Assembly (NCBI GenBank): GCA_020543525.1
Contig: JAHYIO010000031.1
Location: 496,001-560,000 of the forward strand
Length of the DNA: 64,000 nt
From: Coriolopsis trogii
Lineage: Eukaryota; Basidiomycota; Agaricomycetes; Polyporales; Polyporaceae
Direction: 5' to 3'
Part shown: positions 45,279 to 56,216 of the stretch, one piece after another
Layout: each line of letters begins with the position of its first letter
How positions within the stretch are numbered: the first letter of the stretch is position 1
Notes under the pieces: model-generated
What the model was told of the DNA's origin: nothing
Databases searched by the model: none
The model's input: the letters and a program-made list of their open reading frames with translations, nothing else
Position numbers and translations under genes: made by a program

Positions 45279-45668
45279 ATGCCACTATCTCACTGGCAAT
45301 TGCTGGATTGAAGCGCAATGCGCTCCATAACAGTCCAGATTTGCAGAGATGGCGAATGTGCACTGACAGCGGATGCACGGACCACGCGAGTACTGTAGTA
45401 CTATTTATGCTCTGTGGTGAAGACCGCTATGAGTACACCGCCTGTAGACCAGAGATGTGCTTGCGTAGGTTCAGCGTCTTTATGAATTCCAATATGCCCG
45501 GCTCCACGAGTACTTATTTGCGAGAGGAGATCGCGGCATTCTCCGGTCGGTTCTATCCGTCATCAGATGGCTCCCGCAGCAGCATGCGCAATGATCAAGT
45601 ATACAATCTCCTCTCTCCCCATTTCGTTGTTCTCCTGACCATCTACGATCTCCACAAGCAGAGGGGCC
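45279..45668. other. intergenic before F-box-like copy D
   Basis: No gene is recognised. It contains GTACTGTAGTACTATTT at 45390, similar to the end of the short element at 14366. Confidence 0.4.
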
Positions 45669-47333
45669 ATGGCAAGCACTCTTGGTGTTACCTGCCCAGG
45701 TAGCAACTCCGAGCTGCATTCCAGTCCAGTCCTGTATCCGGACCTGCTCTTCTTGATATTCGAGAATCTCAACCCGCTTGACGAACTGGATCGCGCGACA
45801 TGTGCGGCTGGTGCTCTAGTATGCAGCTCTTGGTCCGAATCGGCTTGTGCTGCTCTATGGGCTTAGCTGGACTCACCTTGTCTACTCTACCATATCATCT
45901 TCCCTTTTCCACAGCGTTTGCAAAAGATTTTCCGGCCAGCGTGTCGGCCCCAGCCTCACCAGCTGCCTGACCCTGGATTGGTGCCAGACGCCTTGTTTAA
46001 CGCAAAGTTGATGTTAACAACGAGCTATTTTGATAATCTGAAGGTCAGTCTGTATGTTATGATAGACATTGTAACCGGTTTATAACCAAGTCGCTAGGCG
46101 GTCCAGAAAGACCTCATCTCCCAGGACAAAGTATGGCAGCGGTTCCTGCAGTGCGCTGGGCGTGTTCGGAAGATTGGACAATGGGAAGCGGCCGGGAACG
46201 AAGTTGACCTGCTCCGTCTCCTTCTGGAGCGCAACGGCAATACCACCTTCCTCCCATGCTTGCGGACCATGCATTGGAACGAAGGTGTAAAGTGCAAGGG
46301 TCTCCTCGTCGCCCTTACACCGCCCTCACTCCGAGAACTCACCCTCAGTTTTCACACGACGAGCATGGGGCTTACTAACCAGTTGTATCCTACATTATCC
46401 CAGCTGGCGGTGAAGGCACCATCCCTGCATTGCTTGGAAATCATACCGCATCCGCGGCTCGCACCGCTGCACGCTGCACCTGCCCTTCCTGAGTTCAAGA
46501 CTCTCCGTCACCTGAGAACGTCCGTAGAGCCGAGCAGCTTCATGCTACCCCCAACCCTCACCACCTTACGGTGCATCGTGGACAAATTTGAGCGATGCCA
46601 GGGTGCGTACCATGCTAGTGCTTTACGCAAGCTGTTGGCCCAGGGCCACGCTCCCGAAGTCGCCGGATTCATGTCTTCCCTCCATGCCCCGTGCATAGAA
46701 CATCTCTATCTTGTCATCATGCCACGGCGCAACGCGAGCGGAGAGGCGGAAATCAATGTTGTCAACGCGGTAGCACGCTCCGCGTGCGCTAATAACCTGC
46801 GCGAGTTCACGATGAACATGTCCGGGGCAACGTGCGTGATGGACCACATCCGGCCGCTCTTCAGCCTCTCCGGGCTAAGACGGGTCGAGATCAGAGCCCA
46901 GACGGCATCGTACGTGGACGAGGATATCCTTTTCCTTGCTCGATCGTGGCCGAATCTTGAGGAGCTCGTCTTGAACCCGTCAACCGAATTCTTACGAAGA
47001 CCATACCCCCGTCCGACCCTCGCCTCCCTGGCGCACATCGCACGGCACTGCCGACGTCTGAAGCGTCTGGCGATCTGCGTTGACCACGATGAGCCGTTCG
47101 AAGTCCCAGACGCTGCGCCGACGCCGACGCACCCCTTGGAGACACTCGTCTTGTCCCGGCCAAGGTCAGGGCTTCAAGCGGAGCACGACTCGAGCATCGA
47201 GGGGGATATCGGGCGCCTCGTGAGCGTCCTCTTCCCCTACGCCGACTGCGTTGAGAGTGGATCGAGGTGGCTTGCCGCGATGGAGGAAGCTCCGGATAGA
47301 TTTGGAGCATATTGTGATTGTGCTGAGGTGTAG
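45669..47333 (+). pseudogene. F-box-like family 1, copy D (single UAG stop)
   Basis: Two exons (45669-46043 and 46098-47333) keep the same frame from start to end, 536 codons, except for one in-frame TAG at 45864-45866. The stop falls in the F-box-like exon right after CAALWA, where copies A and C have CAG (Gln) and B has Arg. Everything after it remains in frame and well conserved: LLRLLLERNGNTTFLPCL, YVDEDILFLARSWPNLEELV, LASLAHIARHCRRLKRLAIC and a C-terminal CDCAEV. The break therefore looks recent. Without readthrough, only a 65-residue F-box-like fragment would be made; a downstream start could give the repeat part alone. Confidence 0.8.
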
Positions 47334-47855
47334 ACCAGCGGCCGCGCAACTGAACCTTGGCCGATTGGGCAGCTGTTGAAATGGTAAGCGCGAGCATTAG
47401 TTCTTCGTTTGTCTCCACGAGCTCACATATGAATACTTGGATAAGCGTTCATGTATCATGCAAAGACATCGAATCGATCATGTCGTTGTGTCTAAGCGCT
47501 TGCGAGACGAACCGAGTCGATTCAACTCCCAAGCTGTCACTCGATGACCTAGTAGACGGTTTCCGAGAATCGCTTCCTGCTTGTTCTGCGGCCTCCCGTC
47601 AATGTCGTCTTCTTCCATGTAACATGGGCCGAAACAGCTTTGTATACGCAGTATAAATTGTTCCTCTCAGGCTTGCAAAATGCCCGGCGCATCATTGAAG
47701 GTCACAGTGCATGCATGAACTTCGGTTACCACCTTACCAATCTTTCTAGTGCTTGATCCTTCAAAGACAACCGATGAATGCCCGAGGTACTTACCTCTGT
47801 ACAGCAAGAGTAAGTCGAAAGACCGTTTACACCTTAACGTCTACTGGATTTCAGC
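47334..47855. other. intergenic after copy D
   Basis: 3' flank of copy D; no gene is recognised. Confidence 0.4.
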
Positions 47856-48513
47856 ATGTACGATGTCCATAACTGGCTCCGCACAACCGACATCTACGCG
47901 TTGACACCCATATTCAAGTCGTCCCCGAGCCCGACTCAGGCTGTCCACCCGGTTTCATACCACTCGAAGCCTCCGCCACAGCCCCTTGCCAGCCGCGCAC
48001 GCCCTCGGAACAAGCTCAAGAGTCGAGTCAACCGGAGTTTACCACAGTCCGATCCCCTCGAAATCGCTTTTATGTTACTGCGAGTACGACGGCATCGGAA
48101 GGGGCGGATGGCAATAACGAAGGTGCTCACCTGGAGTCATCCGAGTCCAGCCCCGACGTTGGCTCAAAGCAGGGGAAGAGGAAGCAAGACTTCCAGCCCA
48201 GTCGATAACTCGAAGACACCATCGAAGACTATGGAAGCGGAGGTGAGTCTTACAGTAATGTCGGACGTCCACGAGTAGGCGGGGAAGCTGTCAAGTAAGC
48301 CGAGGCATGCGCGACAGGTACCGGCCAGAGCCAGAGGGCATGGACGCTATCGAGCAGAGGTTTGTCACGAAGGAGGTCGACGCGTGCATGGAGGATCTGC
48401 GCATGTCGTGCACGGAGACAATGAAACGCATGCACCACACGCTTGATGAGATCGCCGTTGGCCAGCAGGAATGGATGGATTTGACGGCGCAGGTCCTCGA
48501 ACGGGTGAGAATC
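47856..48513 (+). pseudogene. probable decayed copy of the acidic repeat gene
   Basis: One frame here reads PEFTTVRSPRNRFYVTASTTA (about 48033-48095), resembling the TPYVPIRSSPLRNFVV part of the gene at 44352. A polar stretch, GSKQGKRKQDFQPSR, then runs into a stop. A second piece in another frame (48307-48513: EQRFVTKEVDACMEDLRMS, then MKRMHHTLDEIAVGQQEWMD) resembles the helical C-terminal exon. The ADED array is missing. Frame changes and a stop suggest decay, but undetected introns could also explain the picture. The relationship is a by-eye match of moderate strength. Confidence 0.4.
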
Positions 48514-48520
48514 GATAGGT

Positions 48521-51500
48521 GCGCAGAGCCTCCCCTTCTCTACGCTTGGGGAAATGTTAGCTCATGGCGCGTCCTGCCCTGTGCTCGTGGTGAAAAGGAA
48601 TATACGGTGACGAGACTGGCCGGAGCGGTAGTGAATGCCCACCTTTGCTGCAGAGATTCCTACACAGAGTGTCCGAATCGCCAGTCGAATGGAAAGTCAA
48701 GTGCACCTGTTCCGAACGTTTCAGAATGTCGATGAATAAGCAGCATGCGTGTGTTACGAGAATCCTCGACTGAATGCGTCTCGAATGCATCTCGACCATT
48801 CCTTCACTGTCGAGAACAATGCGAATAATAAGTTCACGCTGTTCGGGTCCTCGAATCCCCCAAAACGCGACCCACTGTGTCCAGTTTTCCGTCTAACCTC
48901 CATTGGCCTCCGTCTGAGAAGCCCATGTGATTTTGGTCTTGGCTGACGCGGCTGCTGGAATTCTGGTTTGCTTCACCAGTGGAATCAAGGATCCAGAAAC
49001 CTGGAGTGTCGGAGTACGGAGAGTGCGATGTTGTCGCGCACGCCCTGTTCTTTCAATGTTTCGCACGGAGTACTACGCAGCATCTATGCCGGTTCAGCGA
49101 TGCACACGGGGTCGCACAAATGTCAGACGACACTCCGCACCATCGCCGATGTCATGACTCGGGGCGGCCTAACCATCATTGCCCTTCGAAGCTCGGTGTG
49201 CCGAGGCTTGAGCTGCTGCTCGCCGACCTCAGTGACAGCGCACACCCGGGAGCCTGAGATCCGTACCTTGGATTCTATTCGGCTCGGGTGCAGAAGACAG
49301 TATGGTCCGTGACAAACAGTGAATGGGGTCGTTGCGCACGACGGACGATGTTGGCGGGAATGAATGCAGCGTGCTGCCGAAGGAGTCTGAAATTCCAGGG
49401 ATCGGGTGCGAGAACTCCGAGAGTGGGAGGGCCAACATCAATCGGTGCTTCCAGTGCGCATGTCACGCTGGACGACTTAGCGGTTGCCGTGAGATAAAGG
49501 TGACTCGGGGCCAACAAGAGGAGATTTGTGACATCCGAGGCCTGGAGATGGGGTGTAGATCGCGGGGAATATGCCCTGAGCGTGGCAACGTACAAAGACG
49601 CGCCTCTTGTGAACAGACTGCCTGCTGATACCTTGCCCTGACAGCATGTCTTGGGAGAGCAGAGATTGCACAGCAGAGGACGATGTCAATGGACATTTTC
49701 ACAAGGGCGAAGAGACCCGTTAGGTGGCTATGAGATTGCCAAGTAATTCTTCCCTGTAATGCCTATGCATCGGCTTGCGACAGACAGAGTCGTCCGTGCT
49801 CACAGACCCGGAGATAAGAAACCAGGTATGTCGATGAGCTAGTACCATCGAATATGGTAGAAAGACCACACCACCTTCCGAGTATGATCCGCGTCGCACG
49901 CCGCATCCGCATTCACCCTACGCTGAGCTGCGGAGTCCACGGGTCAATGAACATGGTCGGACGTTAGTAGGGGGTACTGCACGCACCCTCGATGCGATGG
50001 GCCGGGAAGCGAGGGACGGCGGCACGCCAGGACGGCGAGATAGTGCGGTAGAGAAGAGGCCAACGAATCATGGGGTGAAGGAGAAAAGGCGCGGTAGGTT
50101 GCTTGGCATGGAGAATTGTGACGGACACCGGCCGGTCTCGTACACGCAGGCCTAGCGGATGGTATAGGGCATCGGCACCTGCAACAGCGGAAGATAATGC
50201 GTGCACTTGCAACGACCGGATATTGCGCGGTACAGGTGTAGAGTCGCGCCTGTGGATCTAACCACATACAGGTAGTTGGAGACCCCAAGTGGGCTCGCGA
50301 GGAAACGACCTGTTGGAGCGCTTCAAGACGAGGTTGTCCAAACGCTCCCTGGTGCGATCGTCAACACTTATCTGGAAATGCTCCAGACCACCGTCGCCGA
50401 GACAAGGGTCCGACAGCGCCAATTGTTCAGCGCGCGGGTATCATTAACGGTGGTTCTGTTCGGCACTGGCTGGATGTCCCAGGAAAGGCTGCTGGAGACC
50501 ATTGGATTGGATAGTCCTGGGTCGAACGACCCCAAACGCCACTCACAGAAGGCGAGATGCGGGCGGTACCGCCCCGAGAGCCCCATCAGGTAAGTCGATG
50601 ACTGTATACTTGACAAGTGCAGTCTGGGAGGTGGGATGTGCGTCCGATGACGAGGTGAACTGGGTGATCAACATGAGAAGGGACGATGACCGGAAGGACA
50701 CGGTGGCACGGACGGGTCACGTACCAATGGCCGAGACCTTCGCTCTCTAGACGGGGTACGAAGGCCCGTCTCACGTAACCACCACGCTGAAACAGGGTTA
50801 TATCCCTTTAGTATGCAGACGGAGGTATGTCAGGGAGTCACCTCGATGCTCGAATTCGCGAGCACGATGCTGCCACGCTGCCGATGAAGAGAGGACGGTT
50901 GAGAACTTGCCTCGTTCGCCATCGCATTCTCGCTTTTGGGGTAAGGGCGCACCAGTTCGCCGCGCACCTGGCACCATGAGTTATGGCAAAACAGGGAAAG
51001 AAGGCGCAAATCGCGGATACGAGGTAACGTGATGGGGTGGTCTCTTTGACGTTCCAGTTCGCACATTCATACCGCGCACGCACCTGATATGGGTCAAAGC
51101 TTCGCAAAACGATCCGCAGAATGGCGCAACAGCTGACGCCGCATTGTTACCACGGCCACGAGCTGTGCAATCAAAACCGGATTCACCGACACCGTTGCGA
51201 GACCAAGGATGACGGAAAGATGTACTTCGCAGTCGCGGGTGTGGTGCACGAAGCCGCACTGCGCTCGGAAGCTTGTACGGCGCCGATGGCACGCCCCATA
51301 GACGACCCGAACAAATCCATCGCGCATGTCCGAAGGCACTGAGACTGGTTGCGCGATTTCCCCCACAATACAGGGGAGAACCGAAGCTGCACTGCCTGAC
51401 TGGTATGAGGGACAGAAATGTATGGTTATAGACCACCTTCAGCAACACCGGAACGCTTCCTAAGGTTTCGCCGCATAGACTAGCAGCACGAATACCTCAA

Positions 51501-52479
51501 GACTGTTAGTGCAACATCAAAAGCGGGCAAAACCTGGGCCGATTGCACAGCGTGAGCGGGAAGCGTTCTGGGGCTGCAGCAATTGCTGACGTCACCGGTG
51601 ACAATCGAGAGTTTGCACCAACAATGACACGGAGAGCTTGCCTTGGGTCTCAGTGACATAGTCATGAGGGGCTCGTGCGATTCGAAAGAGCGACCAAGGT
51701 CCTCATAAACTAAGTATTCCGTGGAGAGTCTTTGGCGTACCCAGCAGGCCACGTTTCGGGACTCATACCCTGTATGCCGATCAAGAGTTACGTGTTACAT
51801 ATCAGATGTCTCTAGAGCATGAGTTGGCCTGCAAGCATACCAATGTAATCGTCGGAGGACGCGTCTACTCCACTGAAGAGAACAGCCTATGCTGAGGTGT
51901 TGCATGACTAAGCGCGCGGATTTTTGAGTAAACTCTTGTTCGTATTCCAGTTGAGCAGTGGGCATATCCTGTATTTCCGAGGAATTGGTGGTGAACGACG
52001 TCGAGCGAGGCGAACTTGTAGCGCTGTAGAATTTTTCACGTGTTCCGTGGGAAGAGTGGTGTTCGGGCCGCAGTAACCGAGGCGAATGTACTCAACTTCG
52101 GGCGTCTCATCATTTGCCACTCTCTTGTTTTCCTCTGGCCACTCGAGTGGGGCGATGGTCTGTCATGAATGGCGCACATCTGTGCGACAATCACCACTTA
52201 TGTCAGATGACGCATGACTCTCATCATACTGGCCTTTCGTCTCTCATCCGACGGACTTGTGAAGAGGAGTCGCCGGTGATAAGGTCGCTCGGCCATGTCT
52301 ATTCCTGGGCTTCGGGCTCATGACATTCCGGCTTCAGGGCGAGATGGTCGTCGTCTATCACTATGGGTCGCTGTCCAGCGTCCTTGTCTCCAAATACAGC
52401 AGGTTCCTCGCCATATGCAGCTCACCTCCACATCCACAACATCATAGGTCGTCCGATGACATCAGTACAGTGTAGCGCA
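48521..52479. other. gene-poor stretch of 4 kb
   Basis: No complete gene is recognised. A minus-strand segment at about 51908-52120 reads MANDETPEVEYIRLGYCGP and on to a stop, and may be the last exon of an unknown or lost gene. A frame at 50276-50593 is open but shows no family pattern. The right end is the promoter of the dehydrogenase gene. Confidence 0.4.
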
Positions 52480-52485
52480 TATAAA
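52480..52485 (+). promoter_or_regulatory. TATA box of the alcohol dehydrogenase gene
   Basis: TATAAA lies 79 bp before the start codon and is followed by a CT-rich leader (CTCTTTCCCTCTCTCTCTCG). Confidence 0.7.
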
Positions 52486-52563
52486 CCTCGGCATACAGGC
52501 TCACTTGGGTGACGATCTCTTTCCCTCTCTCTCTCGAAGAGTCTAATAGCAGCGGCAAATAGC

Positions 52564-53808
52564 ATGTCTTCATCGCAAGTAGAGTTCAAGGGATACGCTC
52601 TCACAGGTATGCCGTACATTTTCCTAGCGCCGTCTATATCTCACCCCTTCTCACAAGACCCATCCAAGTGGAATCAGCTCGAAGTTGTCGACTTCCAGCC
52701 AAAGACATTCCAACCCGATGACATCGAGCTTTCTATCACGCATTGCGGCGTGTGCGGCTCAGACGTCCATACTCTCACGCAAGGCTGGGGAAAGTCCAAG
52801 CTACCTTTGGTCGCCGGCCACGAGATAGTTGGTACTGTCAGCCGCGTCGGCGACAACGTCAGCGAGTTCAAGCCAGGCGACAGGGTCGGCGTCGGTGCTC
52901 AAATAGGGGCATGCCTGTCTTGCAGGGCCTGCAAAGACGGTTTCGAGAACTACTGTCCCAAGCAAATAGACACATACGTACGTCGACGTCATTCTGGCGC
53001 TGCGCGCATGCGTATGATTACTCACAATTCTATTTCGACGCAGAATGCCGAGTACCCAGACGGCGTCGTTTCGCAAGGCGGCTACTCTACGGCCATTCGC
53101 GCTCACCAGCGTTTCGTCTTCCCCATCCCGAAGGAGATAGAGTCGCGTCACGCGGCCTCCATGTTCTGCGCTGGGCTTACGGTATACTCCCCTCTGAAGA
53201 CTCATGGCTGTGGGCCAGGGAAGAAGGTCGGTATCATCGGCATCGGCGGTCTTGGGCATTACGCCGTGTTGTGGGCCAAGGCTATGGGAGCTGAAGTCTA
53301 TGCGTTCACGCATGACGAGAGCAAGGTCGAAGATATCAAGAAGATGGGTGCTGATCACATTGTCAACACCACGAAGAAGGTACATCCCTGCTGGACTACA
53401 TGATCTCTTTCTCACCGCGCGCCTCGTCCTTAGGAGTTCTGGAATGACTATGCTCAGACCTTCGACATTCTCCTTTCTACGAGGGACATGTTCGGCGACA
53501 GCATGCCTATTGGCGACATTCTGTCCATGCTCTATATCCATGGTCGCTTTGTGTCCGTCGGACTTCCAGACGCCAATGATGCCCTCCCGCCCTTGCATCC
53601 ATTCAACTTCGCCGGAAACGGGTGTCTCATTGGCGGTAGTCACATCGGTAGTAAGAAGGAATGCTTGGAGATGCTGGAGCTCGCGCGGTCAAAGGGCATC
53701 AAACCCTGGATCGAAGAGTTGCCCATGCACAATATCGGGAAAGCGCTGGAGAATCTGAAGAACAACAAGGTCAGGTACCGATACGTGGTGACCCAGGATC
53801 TCAAATAG
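52564..53808 (+). CDS. zinc-type NADP-dependent alcohol dehydrogenase (ADH6/cinnamyl type)
   Basis: Four exons (52564-52606, 52658-52977, 53044-53379 and 53434-53808) join to 357 residues, normal for medium-chain dehydrogenases. The enzyme reduces aldehydes to alcohols, or the reverse, with NADP(H) in the cytosol. In wood-decay fungi such enzymes act on aromatic aldehydes. Motifs in order: catalytic zinc site CGVCGSDVHT (about 46-55), GHEIVGTVSRVGDNV and the GDRVGVG turn, structural zinc cysteines in CLSCRACKDGFENYC (about 100-114), QGGYSTAIRAHQRFV, MFCAGLTVYSPL, and the nucleotide fold GIGGLGHYAVLWAKAMG (about 184-200). It ends VRYRYVVTQDLK, a typical ADH6-like tail. Introns are 51 to 66 bp. 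The exact substrate is unknown; cofactor preference is inferred from the family. Confidence 0.93.
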
Positions 53809-55526
53809 ACACCCGGGAGCATGCGAGAGGCGAGCATCTATCGCGACAAGGAGGGCCCCTGCTACATATCATGTACTCATTCCCGACAGTGACAGGAAGG
53901 CAACGTTACAATACCATTCGTGCTCCCAGATGATTCATTCTGTTGGCAGATTTGTATGCCTGATGCCTGCACCAATGTCCTCTGAGGGTACGTACCATGA
54001 ATCAGCATTTGCCGTTATAGGCCTGGCGTTACGAGACCACACCACATCGAGTCAGATTTCGACCTGTAACGCCCGGGTGGTCACGAGTTCCTGCTCCTGT
54101 CGACGAACACGTATGAGGGGGCCCTAGCATCGCGTCAGGGGATCCAGGGTATGCGCACGCCTACAGGGAACTTTCGATCCTCTGCCATGTCTTGGCAGAA
54201 GCTCCGGAGGTGGTCCCGTACCTGCACGATGAGCGCGGCGATGGAAGGGTAATGCTCTCGAGGTGAACTAAAGGGCAGGCACTATGTACGCCGGTAAGTA
54301 GACGAGCGTGATTCTGTCTCCGCGACGGTCTTGGGAGGCAAGTATCGCGCGAGATGGTACTGTGGTGGTACGAGGGCGCATGTATCTCACCGAATATCAT
54401 CTATCATGGTTTTGTGGTCGTGCGCGCGAGTATCTAACATGTAGGCTGCATGTTCGTATGCGCTGGATGTGCTGTGGTTGTGGTCCGTGTGTGAACAGAA
54501 ATGTTGAATGGGGGCCCCTGCCGCGCTGGCTTCGGGTCTTGCGAGGCGCGAAGGCGCGTGCCGGGCCGCAGTTATGATGTTCCCCGCTGGTCGTCATTCG
54601 TCTGACGTCCTTCCATGCCTCAGAGTTTCACCGCTGCTGAGAAACATGAGAGCGCAGAGACGGTCATGGGCGTGCATGAGGACCCGGACACTGGAACCAC
54701 GCACAGCTGGCTGGGAGTCATCTGCATACGGGCAAGCTTGAGACTTACCTAAGATGCGCTGAAGTCGCTATTGGGGGGCACGCGATCGTCGACGTGTTCG
54801 CATCGGGCTGGAAGTCGATGGGGCACGTCAATGTGCTTGAAGCTTGAATGTTGGAAACTCATCTGACCCTGGGCTGCCGGCACAGGGGGGACGCGCGGGG
54901 CTCGGCGCGCGCGGCCGCGGACGTGAATTCGAACTCACGAGGGAGCATGCGATTGGATCATCCGCGGTTTGAGCTGAGCGAGGTTCGAAGCGAGAGGAAG
55001 ACGCACCCATACATCCAAGAAGAGGGGAACGCGCCGCACGTGTTGCCCGCGATAGCATTCACGAACGAACCGGGTGCGAGCCTACATGCCGGATGTAGTT
55101 CTAACGCAGGCGCAGACGGGGGGAGATAGAGCACGGACGAATCATCGATCGGAGGAAGCACAGACACGGACAGCAACCGATAGCTAACTACGTCAACAAA
55201 CGCCGAGAATATGTTCGAATGCGAGACGGGTGCGCTGGGTGGTCATGTCACGATTGCGGTGGAAGTAGACGGACGTCGGAGGCGGGGGCGCGCTGTAGGC
55301 AGACGACGTCGTGTCAGCGCGCGCGGGGGCATTCAAGTCAATAAGGCTAGTCGGAGCCAGCGCGGTGCGCGCGCTCGGGGAAACCAAGACAGAAACTCAC
55401 GCGGGAGAGCTATGGACAGGGCCAGCGGCTTGGAGAAGGATGGACTGGGGAAGAGAAGAGCGGAGCACAAGCACGGGGAGAGGGTCCTGCTCGCCCGGCG
55501 CTTCTGCGCGCGCATCCGAGCCTCGT
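53809..55526. other. intergenic, no gene recognised
   Basis: No conserved frame on either strand. The last part holds the 3' end of the minus-strand gene at 55527. Confidence 0.4.
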
Positions 55527-56110
55527 TCAGTCGCGCTCGGCGGCGTCGGGAGCCTCGGGTTCCGCCTCCGCCCCAATCCACGGCGTCGGGTCGGCGACCA
55601 TCTCGTTGTACTGCGCCTCGCTGATCCTGACGAAACGGATCGAGCCGTCCTTCCACCCGCGCAGGAGGAGTTCGAGCTTGGGCAGGTTCGACACGTCGCT
55701 CAGATTCCTGAACGGCACCTCGTTCAGGGGCCAGCCCTCGATGCGGACGCGATAGCGCTGGACGACGTTCTTCATGTACGACTTCCGGCTCCAGCCCATT
55801 GCTGCGTTCCTGTCGTTCGTGATTTCACCTATATGTCGGCGAAGGAAGACATGTTAGCGTATGTACGACAGACAGCACAGCAGAAGCAGAAGCAAGACAG
55901 CGGGAGAAGCAGGACTCGAAGAAAAAAGGAGGGGAGTGGCGCGTCGCGACGGCGGGCGGCGGCGGCGGCCCATCGCGATGCTATGGAATGATGGCGGAAA
56001 CGACACTCGCATAGTTGATCTTTGATGATCTTGCGCAGCTCGCTGCGAGACTCGGTCATGCGCTCGCTGTACGTCGGCTTGGTGTTAATGCGGAAGGTGA
56101 TTTGAGCCAT
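55527..56110 (-). CDS. small conserved-looking fungal protein, unknown function
   Basis: Minus strand; two exons are visible. The first (about 56005-56110) reads MAQITFRINTKPTYSERMTE, then SRSELRKIIKDQLC. The second (55527-55828) reads GEITNDRNAAMGWSRKSYMK, then VVQRYRVRIEGWPLNEVPFRNLSD in family style, LPKLELLLRGWKDGSIRFVR and an acidic Pro/Ala/Glu tail. I recall uncharacterised mushroom proteins with the GWP...IPF.NLS and LE.LL..W..G pattern but know no function. The acceptor before GEITND (ATATAG at 55829-55834) is good, but the matching donor is not. With a GTCGTT donor the frame joins, giving 135 residues; a small hidden exon in the 176 bp intron is an alternative. A minus-strand TATAAG lies 101 bp before the start. 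Confidence 0.55.
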
Positions 56111-56210
56111 GATGGGAGTCGGGAGTATGCGCGGAGAGCGGAGTTGAAGACTGCTTAGGGAGCTGAAGGGAGGACCTGGAGATGGCCCGATGAGATCCAC
56201 AGACTGGAAA

Positions 56211-56216
56211 CTTATA
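56211..56216 (-). promoter_or_regulatory. TATA box of the 56110 gene
   Basis: TATAAG on the minus strand, 101 bp before the start codon of the small unknown gene. Confidence 0.5.

Noticed and set aside
51908..52120. Minus-strand frame MANDETPEVEYIRLGYCGP and on
   Set aside because: Looks somewhat like a last exon, but no upstream exon or family could be found; mentioned only in the description of the stretch.
55311..55991. Plus-strand open frame of 226 codons
   Set aside because: Antisense to the minus-strand gene at 55527-56110 and made of biased Arg/Gly/Ala codons.
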